Positions 35,454 through 44,737 of a stretch of DNA of 64,000 nt are shown here, in pieces. The notes under the pieces are model-generated. The model ran no database searches, was not told where the DNA came from, and was given only the letters and a program-made list of their open reading frames with translations. Position 1 is the stretch's first letter; the number at the start of each line of letters is the position of its first letter. The DNA is from Amycolatopsis camponoti (GTDB taxonomy: Bacteria; Actinomycetota; Actinomycetes; Mycobacteriales; Pseudonocardiaceae). The translations under genes and the position numbers were made by a program. The DNA is taken from assembly GCF_902497555.1 (NCBI RefSeq), contig NZ_CABVGP010000001.1:868001-932000 (forward strand), given 5' to 3'.

Positions 35454-37151
35454 ATGCTCGTCCTAGCCGATGCGAACCTGCGACTCGACGCGAGCGCGAT
35501 CGATTACATCGAGTTGGCGTTCTACTTCGTGCTGGTGCTCGGCATCGGGTACCTGGCACGGCGTCAGGTGTCCAGCAGTCTCGACTTCTTCCTGTCGGGC
35601 CGCTCGCTGCCCGCCTGGGTCACCGGCCTGGCGTTCATCTCGGCGAACCTCGGCGCGGTCGAGGTCATGGGCATGTCGGCCAACGGCGCCCAGTACGGCC
35701 TGCCGACCGTCCACTACTTCTGGATCGGCGCGATCCCGGCGATGCTGTTCCTCGGCATCGTGATGATGCCGTTCTACTACGGCTCCAAGGTCCGCAGCGT
35801 TCCCGAGTTCATGCGCCGCCGCTTCGGCAAGCCGGCCCACCTCGTCAACGGCGTCAGCTTCGCCGCCGCTCAGATCCTGATCGCGGGCGCGAACCTGTTC
35901 CTGCTGGCCAGCGTGGTGAACCTGCTGCTCGGCTGGCCGCTCTGGGTGTCGATCATCGTCGCCGCCGCGATCGTGCTCTCCTACACCGCGCTCGGCGGTC
36001 TCTCCGCGGCGATCTACAACGAGGTCCTGCAGTTCTTCGTGATCGTCATCGCCCTGGTCCCGCTGACCATCATCGGCCTGGTCAAGGTCGGCGGCTGGCA
36101 GGGCCTGGTCGACAAGGTCACCAACAGCCCGGGCGGCACCGCGCAGCTGCACTCGTGGCCCGGTGACAACCTGACCGGCTTCGGCAACAACATCCTGTCG
36201 ATCCTCGGCATCGTGTTCGGTCTCGGCTTCGTGCTGTCGTTCGGTTACTGGACGACGAACTTCGTCGAGGTCCAGCGCGCGATGGCGTCGAAGAGCATGT
36301 CCGCCGCGCGGCGCACGCCGATCATCGGCGCGTTCCCGAAGATGCTGGTCCCGTTCATCGTGATCATCCCGGGCATGATCGCCGCCGTCACCGTCTCCGA
36401 GTACGTCAAGGACAAGCAGGTCCTGCTCGACGGCGGCAAGGCGGAAAGCGGCGTCACGTTCAACAACGCACTCCTGCTGCTGATGCGCGACCTGCTGCCG
36501 AACGGCATGCTCGGCATCGCGATCGCCGGTCTGCTGGCCTCGTTCATGGCCGGCATGGCCGCGAACCTCAGCTCCTTCAACACGGTCTTCACGTACGACA
36601 TCTGGCAGACGTACATCAAGAAGGACAAGCCGGATGGCTACTACCTGCGCCTCGGGCGCGTGGTGACGTCGGTCGGCACGATCCTCGCCATCGGCACCGC
36701 GTTCATCGCGTCGAACTCCGGCAACATCCTGAACTACCTGCAGGATCTGTTCTCCTTCTTCAACGCGCCGTTGTTCGCGACGTTCATCCTGGGCATGTTC
36801 TGGAAGCGGATGACGCCGCACGCCGGCTGGAGCGGCCTCGTGCTCGGTACCGCGTCCGCGATCACCGTTTGGGGACTGTCGCAGGCCGGGGTGATCGGCC
36901 TGAGCGGCCAGGGCACCAGCTTCGTCGCCGCGGGGACCGCGTTCGTCGTCGACATCGTGGTGAGCGTCGCGGTGTCGCTGGCGACCAAGCCGAAGCCGGA
37001 CGAAGAGCTGGTGGGGCTGGTCTACTCGCTGACCCCGAAGGAAACGCGCAAGCACGACGACACCGGCGAGAACGCGGGCTGGTACCGCAGGCCGGGCCTG
37101 CTCGCCGGCATCGTGCTCATCCTGACCATCGCCCTCAACGTCATCTTCTAG
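35454..37151 (+). CDS. Sodium:solute symporter (SSS family)
   Basis: 565 residues with about 13-14 membrane helices. Motifs include FFLSGRSLPAWVTGLAFISA, SVPEFMRRRFGKPAH, ANLSSFNTVFTYDIWQTY and a final hydrophobic tail. Similar proteins carry acetate, proline or sugars; the substrate cannot be read here. ATG at 35454 has AGAGG 8 nt upstream. The gene is followed 10 bp later by a small membrane partner. Confidence 0.9.
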   Translation: MLVLADANLRLDASAIDYIELAFYFVLVLGIGYLARRQVSSSLDFFLSGRSLPAWVTGLAFISANLGAVEVMGMSANGAQYGLPTVHYFWIGAIPAMLFLGIVMMPFYYGSKVRSVPEFMRRRFGKPAHLVNGVSFAAAQILIAGANLFLLASVVNLLLGWPLWVSIIVAAAIVLSYTALGGLSAAIYNEVLQFFVIVIALVPLTIIGLVKVGGWQGLVDKVTNSPGGTAQLHSWPGDNLTGFGNNILSILGIVFGLGFVLSFGYWTTNFVEVQRAMASKSMSAARRTPIIGAFPKMLVPFIVIIPGMIAAVTVSEYVKDKQVLLDGGKAESGVTFNNALLLLMRDLLPNGMLGIAIAGLLASFMAGMAANLSSFNTVFTYDIWQTYIKKDKPDGYYLRLGRVVTSVGTILAIGTAFIASNSGNILNYLQDLFSFFNAPLFATFILGMFWKRMTPHAGWSGLVLGTASAITVWGLSQAGVIGLSGQGTSFVAAGTAFVVDIVVSVAVSLATKPKPDEELVGLVYSLTPKETRKHDDTGENAGWYRRPGLLAGIVLILTIALNVIF

Positions 37152-37161
37152 GAGGTCCGTC

Positions 37162-37446
37162 ATGGCTACCGAGTCCGGCGCGCGACCGCGGAAGGCGGGC
37201 GCTTTCGACATCCGGCTGATCATCGCCCTGCTGATCGGCGTCTACGGCGTGATCCTCACGGTGATGGGCCTCTGGTTCACGTCCGACGCCGAGCGGGAGA
37301 AGGCGGCCGGGGTGAACATCAACCTGTGGGCGGGCCTCGGCATGCTGGTGGTCTCCGCGGCGTTCATCATCTGGGCGCGGGTCCGGCCGCTCGTCGTGCC
37401 GGCCGAGCCCGAGGACGCCGACACACCGCCCGCGAAGGTCGAATAG
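37162..37446 (+). CDS. Small membrane protein paired with the symporter
   Basis: 94 residues with two membrane helices (LIIALLIGVYGVILTVMGLW and NLWAGLGMLVVSAAFIIWA). Small proteins of this kind often follow SSS transporter genes in actinobacteria. GGAGG 6-7 nt upstream of ATG. Probably a co-expressed accessory subunit. Confidence 0.75.
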   Translation: MATESGARPRKAGAFDIRLIIALLIGVYGVILTVMGLWFTSDAEREKAAGVNINLWAGLGMLVVSAAFIIWARVRPLVVPAEPEDADTPPAKVE

Positions 37447-37484
37447 CCGGGTTGTCCGGACAGGGACGCGAGGTTCCGGCTACC

Positions 37485-38498
37485 GTGCACCGCGTGCTCC
37501 CTGACGTTCGACGCCGCCGTCTCCTGAAGCTGTTCCTGCTGGTCACCGCCCTCGCGCTGCCGCTGACCGCGTGCGGGCAGGACCTCGGCAAGTCCAACTT
37601 CGCGCGGACGACGGTGCCCGCGGCGGCCGGCGCCGGCCAGATCTCCGACGGCCCGATCACCGACGCCGCCGTGGCGGCGAACGTGCTGCGCACGATCAAG
37701 CCGTGCCAGTTCCTGACCAAGGAGGCGCTCGGCGCGCTGGGTCTCGGCACGGTCGAGGACGACCCGTCGCCGTCGTCGATCGCCTTCGACCGGTGCGGCA
37801 ACAAGGTGAAGGACCCCGGCGGCAAGGAGATCCGGCTCGACTTCGAGATCGGCAACACCCTGCTGCCGCACGCGGACAAGACGACCGGGCAGGCCGGCGG
37901 GCTGCCACTGCGCGTCGACAAGACCGACGAGACCAGCTGCACGGTCGCGACCATGACGGCCCTGAACCCGGACATGGCCCTGACGCTCACGGTCACCTAC
38001 CCCGGCGACCCGTGCCGGCCCGGCCGGACGCTGATGGACGCCATCGTGCAGAAGGTGCACAACTCGCCGGAGAAGTACTCGACGCCGGCGGGCACGCTGC
38101 TGACCGCCGACCCCTGCGCGATGGCCGACACGACGGCGGTGGCCGCCACCGTGCCGTCGGCGAAGTCCGCGCCCTCGGGCCTGCACTCCTGCCAGTGGCG
38201 GAGCAACGGCGCCAACCCGGCCGTGACCGTCGAGTTCCAACCGGGACTGCCGCCGATCGCCGGGGACGGTTACTCCAAGGTGGACCTCGGCAACGGCGTG
38301 ACGGCCTTCCGGAAGCAGGCCGACGGGAGCGCGTCGCGGTGCTCGGTGGAGTGGCAGCACCGGCCGTGGCAGGGCGACGACGTCGAACTGGCCCAAGTGG
38401 ACTACGAGAACTACAACGCCAAGCCGGACACCGACGACCCGTGCGGCAAGGCGGTCACCGTCGCGAAGAACGTCGTCACGAAGCTCCCCAAACCCTGA
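37485..38498 (+). CDS. Lipoprotein, DUF3558-like
   Basis: About 337 residues; start uncertain between GTG 37485 and GTG 37494. Basic N-terminus (RRRRLLKLF), hydrophobic core and lipobox ALPLTAC. The mature part repeats the pattern of two domains, each with paired cysteines (KPCQFLTKEALGALGLG, DPCAMADTTAV, HSCQWRS), like DUF3558 lipoproteins. Function unknown. Confidence 0.75.
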   Translation: MHRVLPDVRRRRLLKLFLLVTALALPLTACGQDLGKSNFARTTVPAAAGAGQISDGPITDAAVAANVLRTIKPCQFLTKEALGALGLGTVEDDPSPSSIAFDRCGNKVKDPGGKEIRLDFEIGNTLLPHADKTTGQAGGLPLRVDKTDETSCTVATMTALNPDMALTLTVTYPGDPCRPGRTLMDAIVQKVHNSPEKYSTPAGTLLTADPCAMADTTAVAATVPSAKSAPSGLHSCQWRSNGANPAVTVEFQPGLPPIAGDGYSKVDLGNGVTAFRKQADGSASRCSVEWQHRPWQGDDVELAQVDYENYNAKPDTDDPCGKAVTVAKNVVTKLPKP

Positions 38499-38575
38499 CC
38501 GGCCTTGACCTGGCGGCGGGCCGCGCGGAGAGGTAGGAAGGGGACACCCACCCGCCGAAGTTGCCGGAGGCTGCC

Positions 38576-39577
38576 GTGAAGAAGATCATCAACGATCCGG
38601 CGAACGTCGTCGCGGAGTCGCTGCGGGGCCTCGCCGCCGCGCACGCCGACATCCTGCGCGTCCAGGAGGATCCGGACGTCGTGGTCCGCGCCGACGCGCC
38701 GGTGGCCGGCCAGGTCGCCGTCATCTCCGGGGGTGGCTCCGGGCACGAGCCGCTGCACGGCGGGTTCGTCGGCCAGGGCATGCTCGCCGCCGCCGTGCCC
38801 GGCGCGGTGTTCACCTCACCGACGCCCGACGCCGTGCAGGCCGCCGTCACCGCGACCACCGGCGACGCGGGCGCCCTGCTCATCGTCAAGAACTACACCG
38901 GCGACGTGCTGAACTTCGAGACGGCCGCCGAGCTGGCCGCCGCCGACGGCCTGGAGGTGCGCAGCGTCGTGATCGACGACGACGTCGCGGTCAAGGACTC
39001 GACCTACACCGCGGGCCGCCGCGGGGTCGGCGGCACGGTGCTGCTGGAGAAGATCACCGGCGCGGCCGCCGAGCGCGGCGACTCGCTCGACGCCGTGACC
39101 GCGCTGGCGCAGAAGGTGATCGGCCAGGTGCGGTCGATCGGCGTCGCGCTGACCGCGCCGACCGTGCCGCACGCCGGCACCCCGAGCTTCGACCTCGGCG
39201 ACGGCGAGATCGAGTTCGGCATCGGCATCCACGGCGAGCCCGGCCGCGAGCGGATCCCGCTCGAACCGGCCGACGCGCTGGTGGCGCGGCTGGTCCAGGC
39301 GGTGGTGGAGGACCTGCCGTTCGAATCCGGTGACCGCGTGCTGCTGTTCACCAACTCGATGGGCGCAACCCCGCTCGTCGAGCTGTACCTGGCGCACGGC
39401 ATCGCCGAGCGGCTGCTGGCCGAGCGTGGGATCGTGGTCGAACGCCGGCTGGTCGGCCCGTACATCACCAGCCTCGAGATGCAGGGGATGAGTCTGACGT
39501 TGCTCAAACTGGACGACGAGCTGACCGAGCTCTGGGACGCCCCGGTGAACACCGCGGCGCTGCGGTGGGGGGTCTGA
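38576..39577 (+). CDS. dhaK: Dihydroxyacetone kinase subunit DhaK
   Basis: 333 residues. Binds dihydroxyacetone covalently as a hemiaminal on H219 (GIGIHGEPGRE); VISGGGSGHEPLHGGFVG at 49-66 is the other conserved loop with H57. GTG start after GGAGG. First gene of a three-gene operon; its stop TGA overlaps the ATG of dhaL (TGATG). Confidence 0.95.
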   Translation: MKKIINDPANVVAESLRGLAAAHADILRVQEDPDVVVRADAPVAGQVAVISGGGSGHEPLHGGFVGQGMLAAAVPGAVFTSPTPDAVQAAVTATTGDAGALLIVKNYTGDVLNFETAAELAAADGLEVRSVVIDDDVAVKDSTYTAGRRGVGGTVLLEKITGAAAERGDSLDAVTALAQKVIGQVRSIGVALTAPTVPHAGTPSFDLGDGEIEFGIGIHGEPGRERIPLEPADALVARLVQAVVEDLPFESGDRVLLFTNSMGATPLVELYLAHGIAERLLAERGIVVERRLVGPYITSLEMQGMSLTLLKLDDELTELWDAPVNTAALRWGV

Positions 39578-40206
39578 TGACCTGCAAGGCCGACGGGGTC
39601 GCGGCGGCCGTGCGCGCCGCGGCGGCCGTCGTCGCCGAGCACCGCGCCGAGCTGATCGACCTCGACCGCGCGATCGGCGACGGCGACCACGGCGAGAACC
39701 TGAACCGGGGGTTCACCGCCGTCGTCGCGGCTCTGGACGCGAGCCCGCCGGACACGCCGGGTGCGGTCCTCAAGCTCGTCGCGACGACGTTGATCTCCAA
39801 GGTCGGCGGGGCCGCGGGACCGTTGTACGGCACGGCTTTCCTGCGGGCCTCGACGAAGCTCGGTACTGCCGAGGACCTCGACGTTCCGGCCCTCCTGGAG
39901 GCGTTGCGCGCGGGACTCGAGGGCGTCCAGGCCCGGGGGAAGGCCGTGGGCGGCGACGCGACCATGGTCGACGCCCTGATCCCGGCGGTCTCGGCCGCGG
40001 AGAAGGCGGCCGAGGACGGCGGGGGCGTCGCCGCGGTGCTGACGGCGGCGGCCGACGCGGCCGACCGCGGCGCGGAGTCCACTGTGGACCTGGTGCCGCG
40101 CAAGGGCCGGGCGTCCTACCTGGGCGAGCGGGCGGTGGGGCACCTGGATCCCGGCGCGCGGTCGTCGGCACTGCTGCTGCGCGCGTTCGCCGAGGCTGCC
40201 CGGTGA
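39577..40206 (+). CDS. dhaL: Dihydroxyacetone kinase subunit DhaL
   Basis: 209 residues. Holds a permanently bound ADP that is rephosphorylated by DhaM. The acidic Mg motif DRAIGDGDHGENLNRG and later GGDATMVDALIPA are conserved. Overlaps dhaK by 1 nt and dhaM by 4 nt (GTGA). Confidence 0.94.
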   Translation: MTCKADGVAAAVRAAAAVVAEHRAELIDLDRAIGDGDHGENLNRGFTAVVAALDASPPDTPGAVLKLVATTLISKVGGAAGPLYGTAFLRASTKLGTAEDLDVPALLEALRAGLEGVQARGKAVGGDATMVDALIPAVSAAEKAAEDGGGVAAVLTAAADAADRGAESTVDLVPRKGRASYLGERAVGHLDPGARSSALLLRAFAEAAR

Positions 40207-40886
40207 GCGTCGGCATCGTGCTCGTCTCGCACAGCTCGAAGCTCGCCGAGGGGCTGGCGGAGCTGGCCGCCCAGATGGCGCCGGACGTCACCATCTTGGC
40301 CGCGGGGGGTCTTTCCGACGGCTCGATCGGCACGGACTACGACGAGGTCGTCGCGGCCACGCAGCGCGCCGACTCCGGCGACGGCGTCGTGCTGCTCTAC
40401 GACCTCGGCAGCGCGCAGATGACCGCCGAGCTGGCCGTCGAATCGCTGGCCGACCCCTCGGCCGCCCTGGTCGCGGACGGCCCGCTGGTCGAAGGCGCGA
40501 TCGCGGCGGCGGTCGCGGCGCAGTCGGGCAAGGACCGCAAGGCGGTGGCGGAGGCCGCCGCGGCCGCCGGGATGCCCGAGGACCTCACTCCGGCCGAGCC
40601 CGCCCCCGGCGATGGCGGTGATGGCGGCGAGGTCGAGCTGGTGCTGCGGAACGAGGTCGGGCTGCACGCGCGGCCGGCCGCGGTGCTGGCGCGTGCCCTG
40701 AGCGCGTTCGACGCCGAGGTCTCCGTCCGGCTCGGTGACCAGGAGGCCGACGCCCACAGCGTGCTGGCGCTGATGTCGCTCGGTGCCCGCCAGGGCGACC
40801 GGATCCGCGTACGGGCACGCGGACCGCAGGCGCCCGCCGCCCTGGACAAGGCGAAAGAGCTGGTGGACGGCAACTTCGGCGAGTGA
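40203..40886 (+). CDS. dhaM: Dihydroxyacetone kinase phosphotransferase DhaM (EIIA-HPr fusion)
   Basis: 227 residues in two domains. The EIIA mannose-type domain (1-130) has the phosphorylated H10 (GIVLVSHSSKLAEG). A Pro/Gly-rich linker leads to an HPr domain with H155 (NEVGLHARPAAV). The E. coli protein has a third, EI-like domain that is missing here, so the general EI must supply phosphate directly to the HPr part. No ptsI is in the window. The 120-bp gap to the next gene contains a possible operator. Confidence 0.93.
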   Translation: MSVGIVLVSHSSKLAEGLAELAAQMAPDVTILAAGGLSDGSIGTDYDEVVAATQRADSGDGVVLLYDLGSAQMTAELAVESLADPSAALVADGPLVEGAIAAAVAAQSGKDRKAVAEAAAAAGMPEDLTPAEPAPGDGGDGGEVELVLRNEVGLHARPAAVLARALSAFDAEVSVRLGDQEADAHSVLALMSLGARQGDRIRVRARGPQAPAALDKAKELVDGNFGE

Positions 40887-40975
40887 ATCCGGCTCGCCGA
40901 CCGGGTGACTTGCGCGGTACTGACTCGATTCCGTCTGGGCTTCCGACGGTCCCGTGTGGCAGAGTCAGGGGCCAA

Positions 40976-40989
40976 TTACCAGCGAGTAA
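40976..40989. promoter_or_regulatory. Possible operator overlapping the -10 of the HAD gene
   Basis: TTAC-CAGCGA-GTAA is a dyad with 4-bp arms, and TAACAT (40987-40992) could be the -10 element. Such TTAC..GTAA sites are common targets of fatty-acid TetR regulators. Tentative. Confidence 0.35.
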
Positions 40990-41006
40990 CATCTCTGGAG
41001 GCCTCG

Positions 41007-42776
41007 ATGGCGCGGGACATCTCGACGGTCGGAGTGGTCGGCCTGGGCACGATGGGGGCCGGGATCGCCGAAGTGCTCGCGCGCAGCGGGCTCGACGTCG
41101 TCACGGTCGAGCTCGACGAAGCCGGCGTCGCCCGGGGCCGCGGGCACCTCGAGCACTCGACCGAGCGCGCTCTTTCCGGCGGCAAGCTCGACGCGGACGG
41201 GCGCGCGGAGCTGCTCGGCCGGATCCGGTACAGCACCTCGCTCTCCGATCTGTCCGATGTGGACCTCGTGATCGAGGCGATCCCGGAGAGCCTGGAACTG
41301 AAGGCGGACGTCCTCACGGAGCTGGACAAGATCACCCGGCCCGAGGTCGTGTTCGCGTCCAACACGTCGTCGCTGTCGATCACCGAGATCGGGGTGCACA
41401 CCACGCGGCCCGGCAAGGTCGTCGGCATGCACTTCTTCAACCCGGCGCCGGTGCAGAAGCTCGTCGAGATCGTGAAGACCGTGGTCACCGAGCCGGAGGT
41501 GGTCACCGAGGTGGTGGCGTTCGCCGAGCGGCTCGGCAAGGTGCCGGTGGTGATCGGCGACCGGGCCGGCTTCATCGCGAACGCGCTGCTGTTCGGCTAC
41601 CTCAACCACGCGGTGCGGATGTACGAGCAGCGCTACGCCACGCGCGAGGACCTCGACGCCGCGATGCGCTTCGGCTGCGGGTACCCGATGGGGCCGCTCG
41701 CGCTGCTCGACCTGATCGGCCTCGACACCGCGTACGAGATCCTCGACACGATGTACCACCAGTCCCGCAACCGGCTGCACGCGCCGGCGCCGCTGCTCAA
41801 GCAGATGATCACGGCGGGCCAGCTGGGACGCAAGACCGGCCGCGGCTTCTACGCCTACGACGCGCCGGATTCGCCCACCGTGGTCTCGGACGCTTCTGTG
41901 AAGTCCACAGTGGAGGGTGTGCCGCCGCGGCCGGTGGCCCGGGTCGGCGTGGTCGGCACGGGGACGATGGCGACCGGCATCGCGGAGGTGTTCGCCAAGC
42001 GCGGTCTCGAGGTCGTGCTGCGCGCCCGGAGCCTGGAGAAGGCGCAGGCGTCGGTGGCTCGCGTCAAGAAGTCGCTCGACAAGGCTGTGGTCAAGGGCAA
42101 GCTGTCCGAAGAGGACGCCGCTCTCGCACTGGGGCGGATCACCCCGGTGACCGACTTCGAGGCGCTGGCCGACGTCGACTTGGTCGTCGAAGCCGTGGCC
42201 GAGGAGCTGCCGGTGAAGCAGGCGGTGTTCGCGGCGCTGGACGAAGTCGTCCGCCCGGGCGCGGTGCTGGCGACGACGACGTCTTCGCTGCCGGTGATCG
42301 AGTGCGCGGCGGCGACGTCCCGGCCGTCCGACGTGATCGGTCTCCACTTCTTCAACCCGGCCCCGGTGATGAAGCTGGTGGAGGTGGTCTCGACGATCGC
42401 GACCGCCCCGGACGTGGTCGCGACGGCGAGCGCGGTCTGTTCGGCGGTGGGCAAGCACGCTGTCCACTGTGGAGACCGCGCGGGTTTCATCGTCAACGCG
42501 CTGCTGTTCCCGTACCTGAACGACGCGGTGAAGATGCTGGAGGCCCACTACGCGGGGGCGAACGACATCGACACGGCGATGAAGGTGGGCTGCGGCCTGC
42601 CGATGGGCCCGTTCGAGCTACTGGACGTGGTCGGGCTGGACGTGTCGCTGGCCATCCAGCGGACGCTGTACAACGAGTTCCGCGAGGAGGGTTTCGCACC
42701 GGCGCCGCTGCTGGAGCACCTCGTGACGGCCGGACGGCTGGGCCGGAAGACCGGGAAGGGCTTCAAGGATTACTGA
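41007..42776 (+). CDS. 3-hydroxyacyl-CoA dehydrogenase, internally duplicated
   Basis: 589 residues from the ATG at 41007, chosen for CTGGAGG 5 nt upstream. Two complete dehydrogenase units of about 285 residues, joined by a short linker near residue 290-310. Each has the NAD motif (GLGTMGAGIAEVLARSG and GTGTMATGIAEVFAKRG) and the catalytic His segment (GMHFFNPAPVQKL and GLHFFNPAPVMKL). Usually the enzyme is a single unit working as a dimer, so this gene fuses the dimer. Substrate probably a 3-hydroxybutyryl- or longer acyl-CoA. Confidence 0.92.
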   Translation: MARDISTVGVVGLGTMGAGIAEVLARSGLDVVTVELDEAGVARGRGHLEHSTERALSGGKLDADGRAELLGRIRYSTSLSDLSDVDLVIEAIPESLELKADVLTELDKITRPEVVFASNTSSLSITEIGVHTTRPGKVVGMHFFNPAPVQKLVEIVKTVVTEPEVVTEVVAFAERLGKVPVVIGDRAGFIANALLFGYLNHAVRMYEQRYATREDLDAAMRFGCGYPMGPLALLDLIGLDTAYEILDTMYHQSRNRLHAPAPLLKQMITAGQLGRKTGRGFYAYDAPDSPTVVSDASVKSTVEGVPPRPVARVGVVGTGTMATGIAEVFAKRGLEVVLRARSLEKAQASVARVKKSLDKAVVKGKLSEEDAALALGRITPVTDFEALADVDLVVEAVAEELPVKQAVFAALDEVVRPGAVLATTTSSLPVIECAAATSRPSDVIGLHFFNPAPVMKLVEVVSTIATAPDVVATASAVCSAVGKHAVHCGDRAGFIVNALLFPYLNDAVKMLEAHYAGANDIDTAMKVGCGLPMGPFELLDVVGLDVSLAIQRTLYNEFREEGFAPAPLLEHLVTAGRLGRKTGKGFKDY

Positions 42777-42790
42777 TCAGCTTCCCAGGC

Positions 42791-42978
42791 TCAGCGCGAC
42801 GTTCCCGTGCCGGCGCCGCCTGAGCGTCCCGTCCCGAGTGCGCCTTGGGGGAGCACGGTTCCCGCGGCGTTGTAGACCGTGACCGTCGTCCCGGTCGTAA
42901 TGTCCGAGTATCCGCCGGAGCGGCCACAGGTGCTGTAGGCGTACCCGCCGCTGTTCAGCGTGAACGTGCGGCTCAGCG
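42791..42978 (-). pseudogene. Remnant of a secreted protein gene
   Basis: The frame following the trmO stop reads FTLNSGGYAYSTCGRSGGYS then DITTGTTVTVYNAAGTVLPQ, ending soon in a stop at 42791. This looks like the C-terminal part of the small secreted beta-domain proteins common in actinomycetes (GTVxATGxLGTG motif), but it has no start, no signal peptide and lacks the usual remainder. Interpreted as a decayed fragment. Confidence 0.45.
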
Positions 42979-43383
42979 GCCGGCGACCTCGACGAGGACC
43001 GGTTTCACGTCCAGGACCGGGGTGCCGTCGATGGCTTCCAGGCCCGTCACCGTGAGCGTGCCGTTCTCGACCGCCGTCACCGTCACGGTGTGGAGGCCGA
43101 TCGGGTTCGGGCGGTCCGGGGAGCGCGTCGAGAAGACCCCTTCGCGGGGGCGGCCCGGGTCGCTGCGCGGGTGCACCGACTGGACGTCGCGGTCGGCTTC
43201 GTGCAGCCACGTCAGCAGGACCAGGCGGTCGCCCGGGCGGAGGTCGGCCGCCGCCGGGTGGAACTCCGGGGCGAACACCACCCGGGCCGGTGGGGCGCCC
43301 TCGTCGCCCTGCTTCGGGGCCGTCCCACGGTCCTGGAGCGACGACTCGACGTGCGCCACCGGCCGCACCTCGTAGCTCGTCAC
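42973..43383 (-). CDS. trmO: tRNA (N6-threonylcarbamoyladenosine37-N6)-methyltransferase TrmO
   Basis: 136 residues from GTG at 43383. Converts t6A37 to m6t6A37 in tRNA, using SAM. Conserved: FSTRSPDRPNPIGLHTVTVT and GLEAIDGTPVLDVKP. The GTG overlaps the deaminase stop (GTGA). Shorter than the E. coli protein, as usual for the single-domain form. Confidence 0.88.
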   Translation of the reverse strand: MTSYEVRPVAHVESSLQDRGTAPKQGDEGAPPARVVFAPEFHPAAADLRPGDRLVLLTWLHEADRDVQSVHPRSDPGRPREGVFSTRSPDRPNPIGLHTVTVTAVENGTLTVTGLEAIDGTPVLDVKPVLVEVAGR

Positions 43384-43808
43384 CGGTAATAACCCTCGAC
43401 CGGCACGCGAGCCTCGTCGAACAGTGCCGGGCCCTGGAGCTCGTGCCCGCCCCACGTGACCGGCGGGCGCAGCGTGAGGAACTGTTCCGTCGACAGCGCG
43501 TACACGACGCGGCCGAGCCCGGACCGCTCGATCGCGCCGGTGCACATCCCGCACGGCTGGGTGCTGGTGAACATCGTGGTCGCCGCGGCGGCCTCCGGTG
43601 CCAGGTTCTGCGCCGCCCAGCGGGCGAGCTTCAGCTCCGGGTGCGCCGTGATGTCGTTGTCGGTCAACGAGGTGTTGCGGTCCTCGGCGAGGACCTTGCC
43701 GTCCGCGTCGGCCAGCAGGGAGCCGAACGGCGGGTTGCCGTGTTCCTCGCGCGCTTCACGGGCGAGCTCGATCGCGCGCCGCAACAGGGCTTCTTCGGTG
43801 TCCTTCAC
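43380..43808 (-). CDS. Nucleoside/cytosine deaminase-family protein
   Basis: 142 residues. Zinc site: H in TAHPELKLARWAA with its Glu, and the paired cysteines TQPCGMCTGA. Looks like guanine/cytidine/tRNA-adenosine deaminase relatives; closest by pattern to free-base/nucleoside deaminases (LARWAAQNL). Starts with GTG overlapping the LLM stop by GTGA. Substrate not readable. Confidence 0.88.
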   Translation of the reverse strand: MKDTEEALLRRAIELAREAREEHGNPPFGSLLADADGKVLAEDRNTSLTDNDITAHPELKLARWAAQNLAPEAAAATTMFTSTQPCGMCTGAIERSGLGRVVYALSTEQFLTLRPPVTWGGHELQGPALFDEARVPVEGYYR

Positions 43809-44644
43809 CGGATCTCCTTCCAAGACGCGGCCACGGCCGCCAAGTCCCGCCACGCGACCTCCGGGTGGAGGGTCTCGGCGGGGTCCGCATCGAACGGGTC
43901 GAGCACGACGGTGTCCGCGCCGAGCATCCGCAACTGCGCCAGGTCGTCGAGGACCTGGTCGAGAGTGCCTTCCCCGGCACGCCGCTCCGGTCCGGTCACC
44001 GCGGTTCCTGTCACCCGCAAGAGGATCCGCGGCGCGAACGCCGGCACCGGCCGGTCGCCGGCCACGTTTTGCAGGCGCTCCAGGCCTTCCCGGAACCCGG
44101 ACATCGTCATCCGCAACGGGTGCCACGCGTCGCCGAGCTCCACCGCACGGCGCAGCCCGGCGTCGCTGTGCCCGCCCAGCCACAGCGGGATCGGGCCGGC
44201 CCGGTAGTCGTCGTGGTCGGCCCAGGCCGCGCGGATCGTCCGGAGGTATTCGCTGGTGAGCTTCCCGCGCTGCTCGAACGGGACGCCGAGCGCGTCGAAC
44301 TCCTGCTTCGCCCAGCCGATGCCGGCGCCGAGCACGAGCCGGCCGCCGCTGAGCGCGTCGAGGTTCGCCGCCATCCGGGCCACCAGCAGGGGATGCCGGT
44401 ACGGCACGACCAGCACGGTGGTGCCGAGCCGCACCCACTCGGTGACGCCCGCGAGCCACGACAACGTCGTGAACGGCTCGTAGAACGGCGCCGGGTACTG
44501 GCCGGCGACGTCCGGCGTGATCGCGACGTGGTCGGAAACCATCAGCAGGTCGTAGCCGAGGCCTTCCACGGTCCGCGCCCAGGCGCGCAGCACGCCGGGG
44601 TCGGTGCCGGGACCGAAGTTGGGGACGTTCACGCCGATCTTCAC
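43805..44644 (-). CDS. LLM-class F420-dependent oxidoreductase
   Basis: 279 residues from the second GTG (44644), which is 6 nt downstream of TAGCCT (44651-44656) and yields the usual MKIG start; the previous GTG gives 280. Luciferase-like barrel (GVNVPNFGPGTDP, LGTTVLVVPYRHPLLVARMAANLD, GRLVLGAGIGWAKQEFDALG). F420 use is typical of this actinobacterial family. First gene of the LLM-deaminase-trmO operon. Confidence 0.9.
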   Translation of the reverse strand: MKIGVNVPNFGPGTDPGVLRAWARTVEGLGYDLLMVSDHVAITPDVAGQYPAPFYEPFTTLSWLAGVTEWVRLGTTVLVVPYRHPLLVARMAANLDALSGGRLVLGAGIGWAKQEFDALGVPFEQRGKLTSEYLRTIRAAWADHDDYRAGPIPLWLGGHSDAGLRRAVELGDAWHPLRMTMSGFREGLERLQNVAGDRPVPAFAPRILLRVTGTAVTGPERRAGEGTLDQVLDDLAQLRMLGADTVVLDPFDADPAETLHPEVAWRDLAAVAASWKEIR

Positions 44645-44737
44645 CACGAAAGGCTATCGAGGTCAAAGCCGTGATCGGAAGGGAATGATCACGGTGTTCG
44701 GCGGCTCCGGCCGTGGATCTCGCGGTAGATTCGCCCG

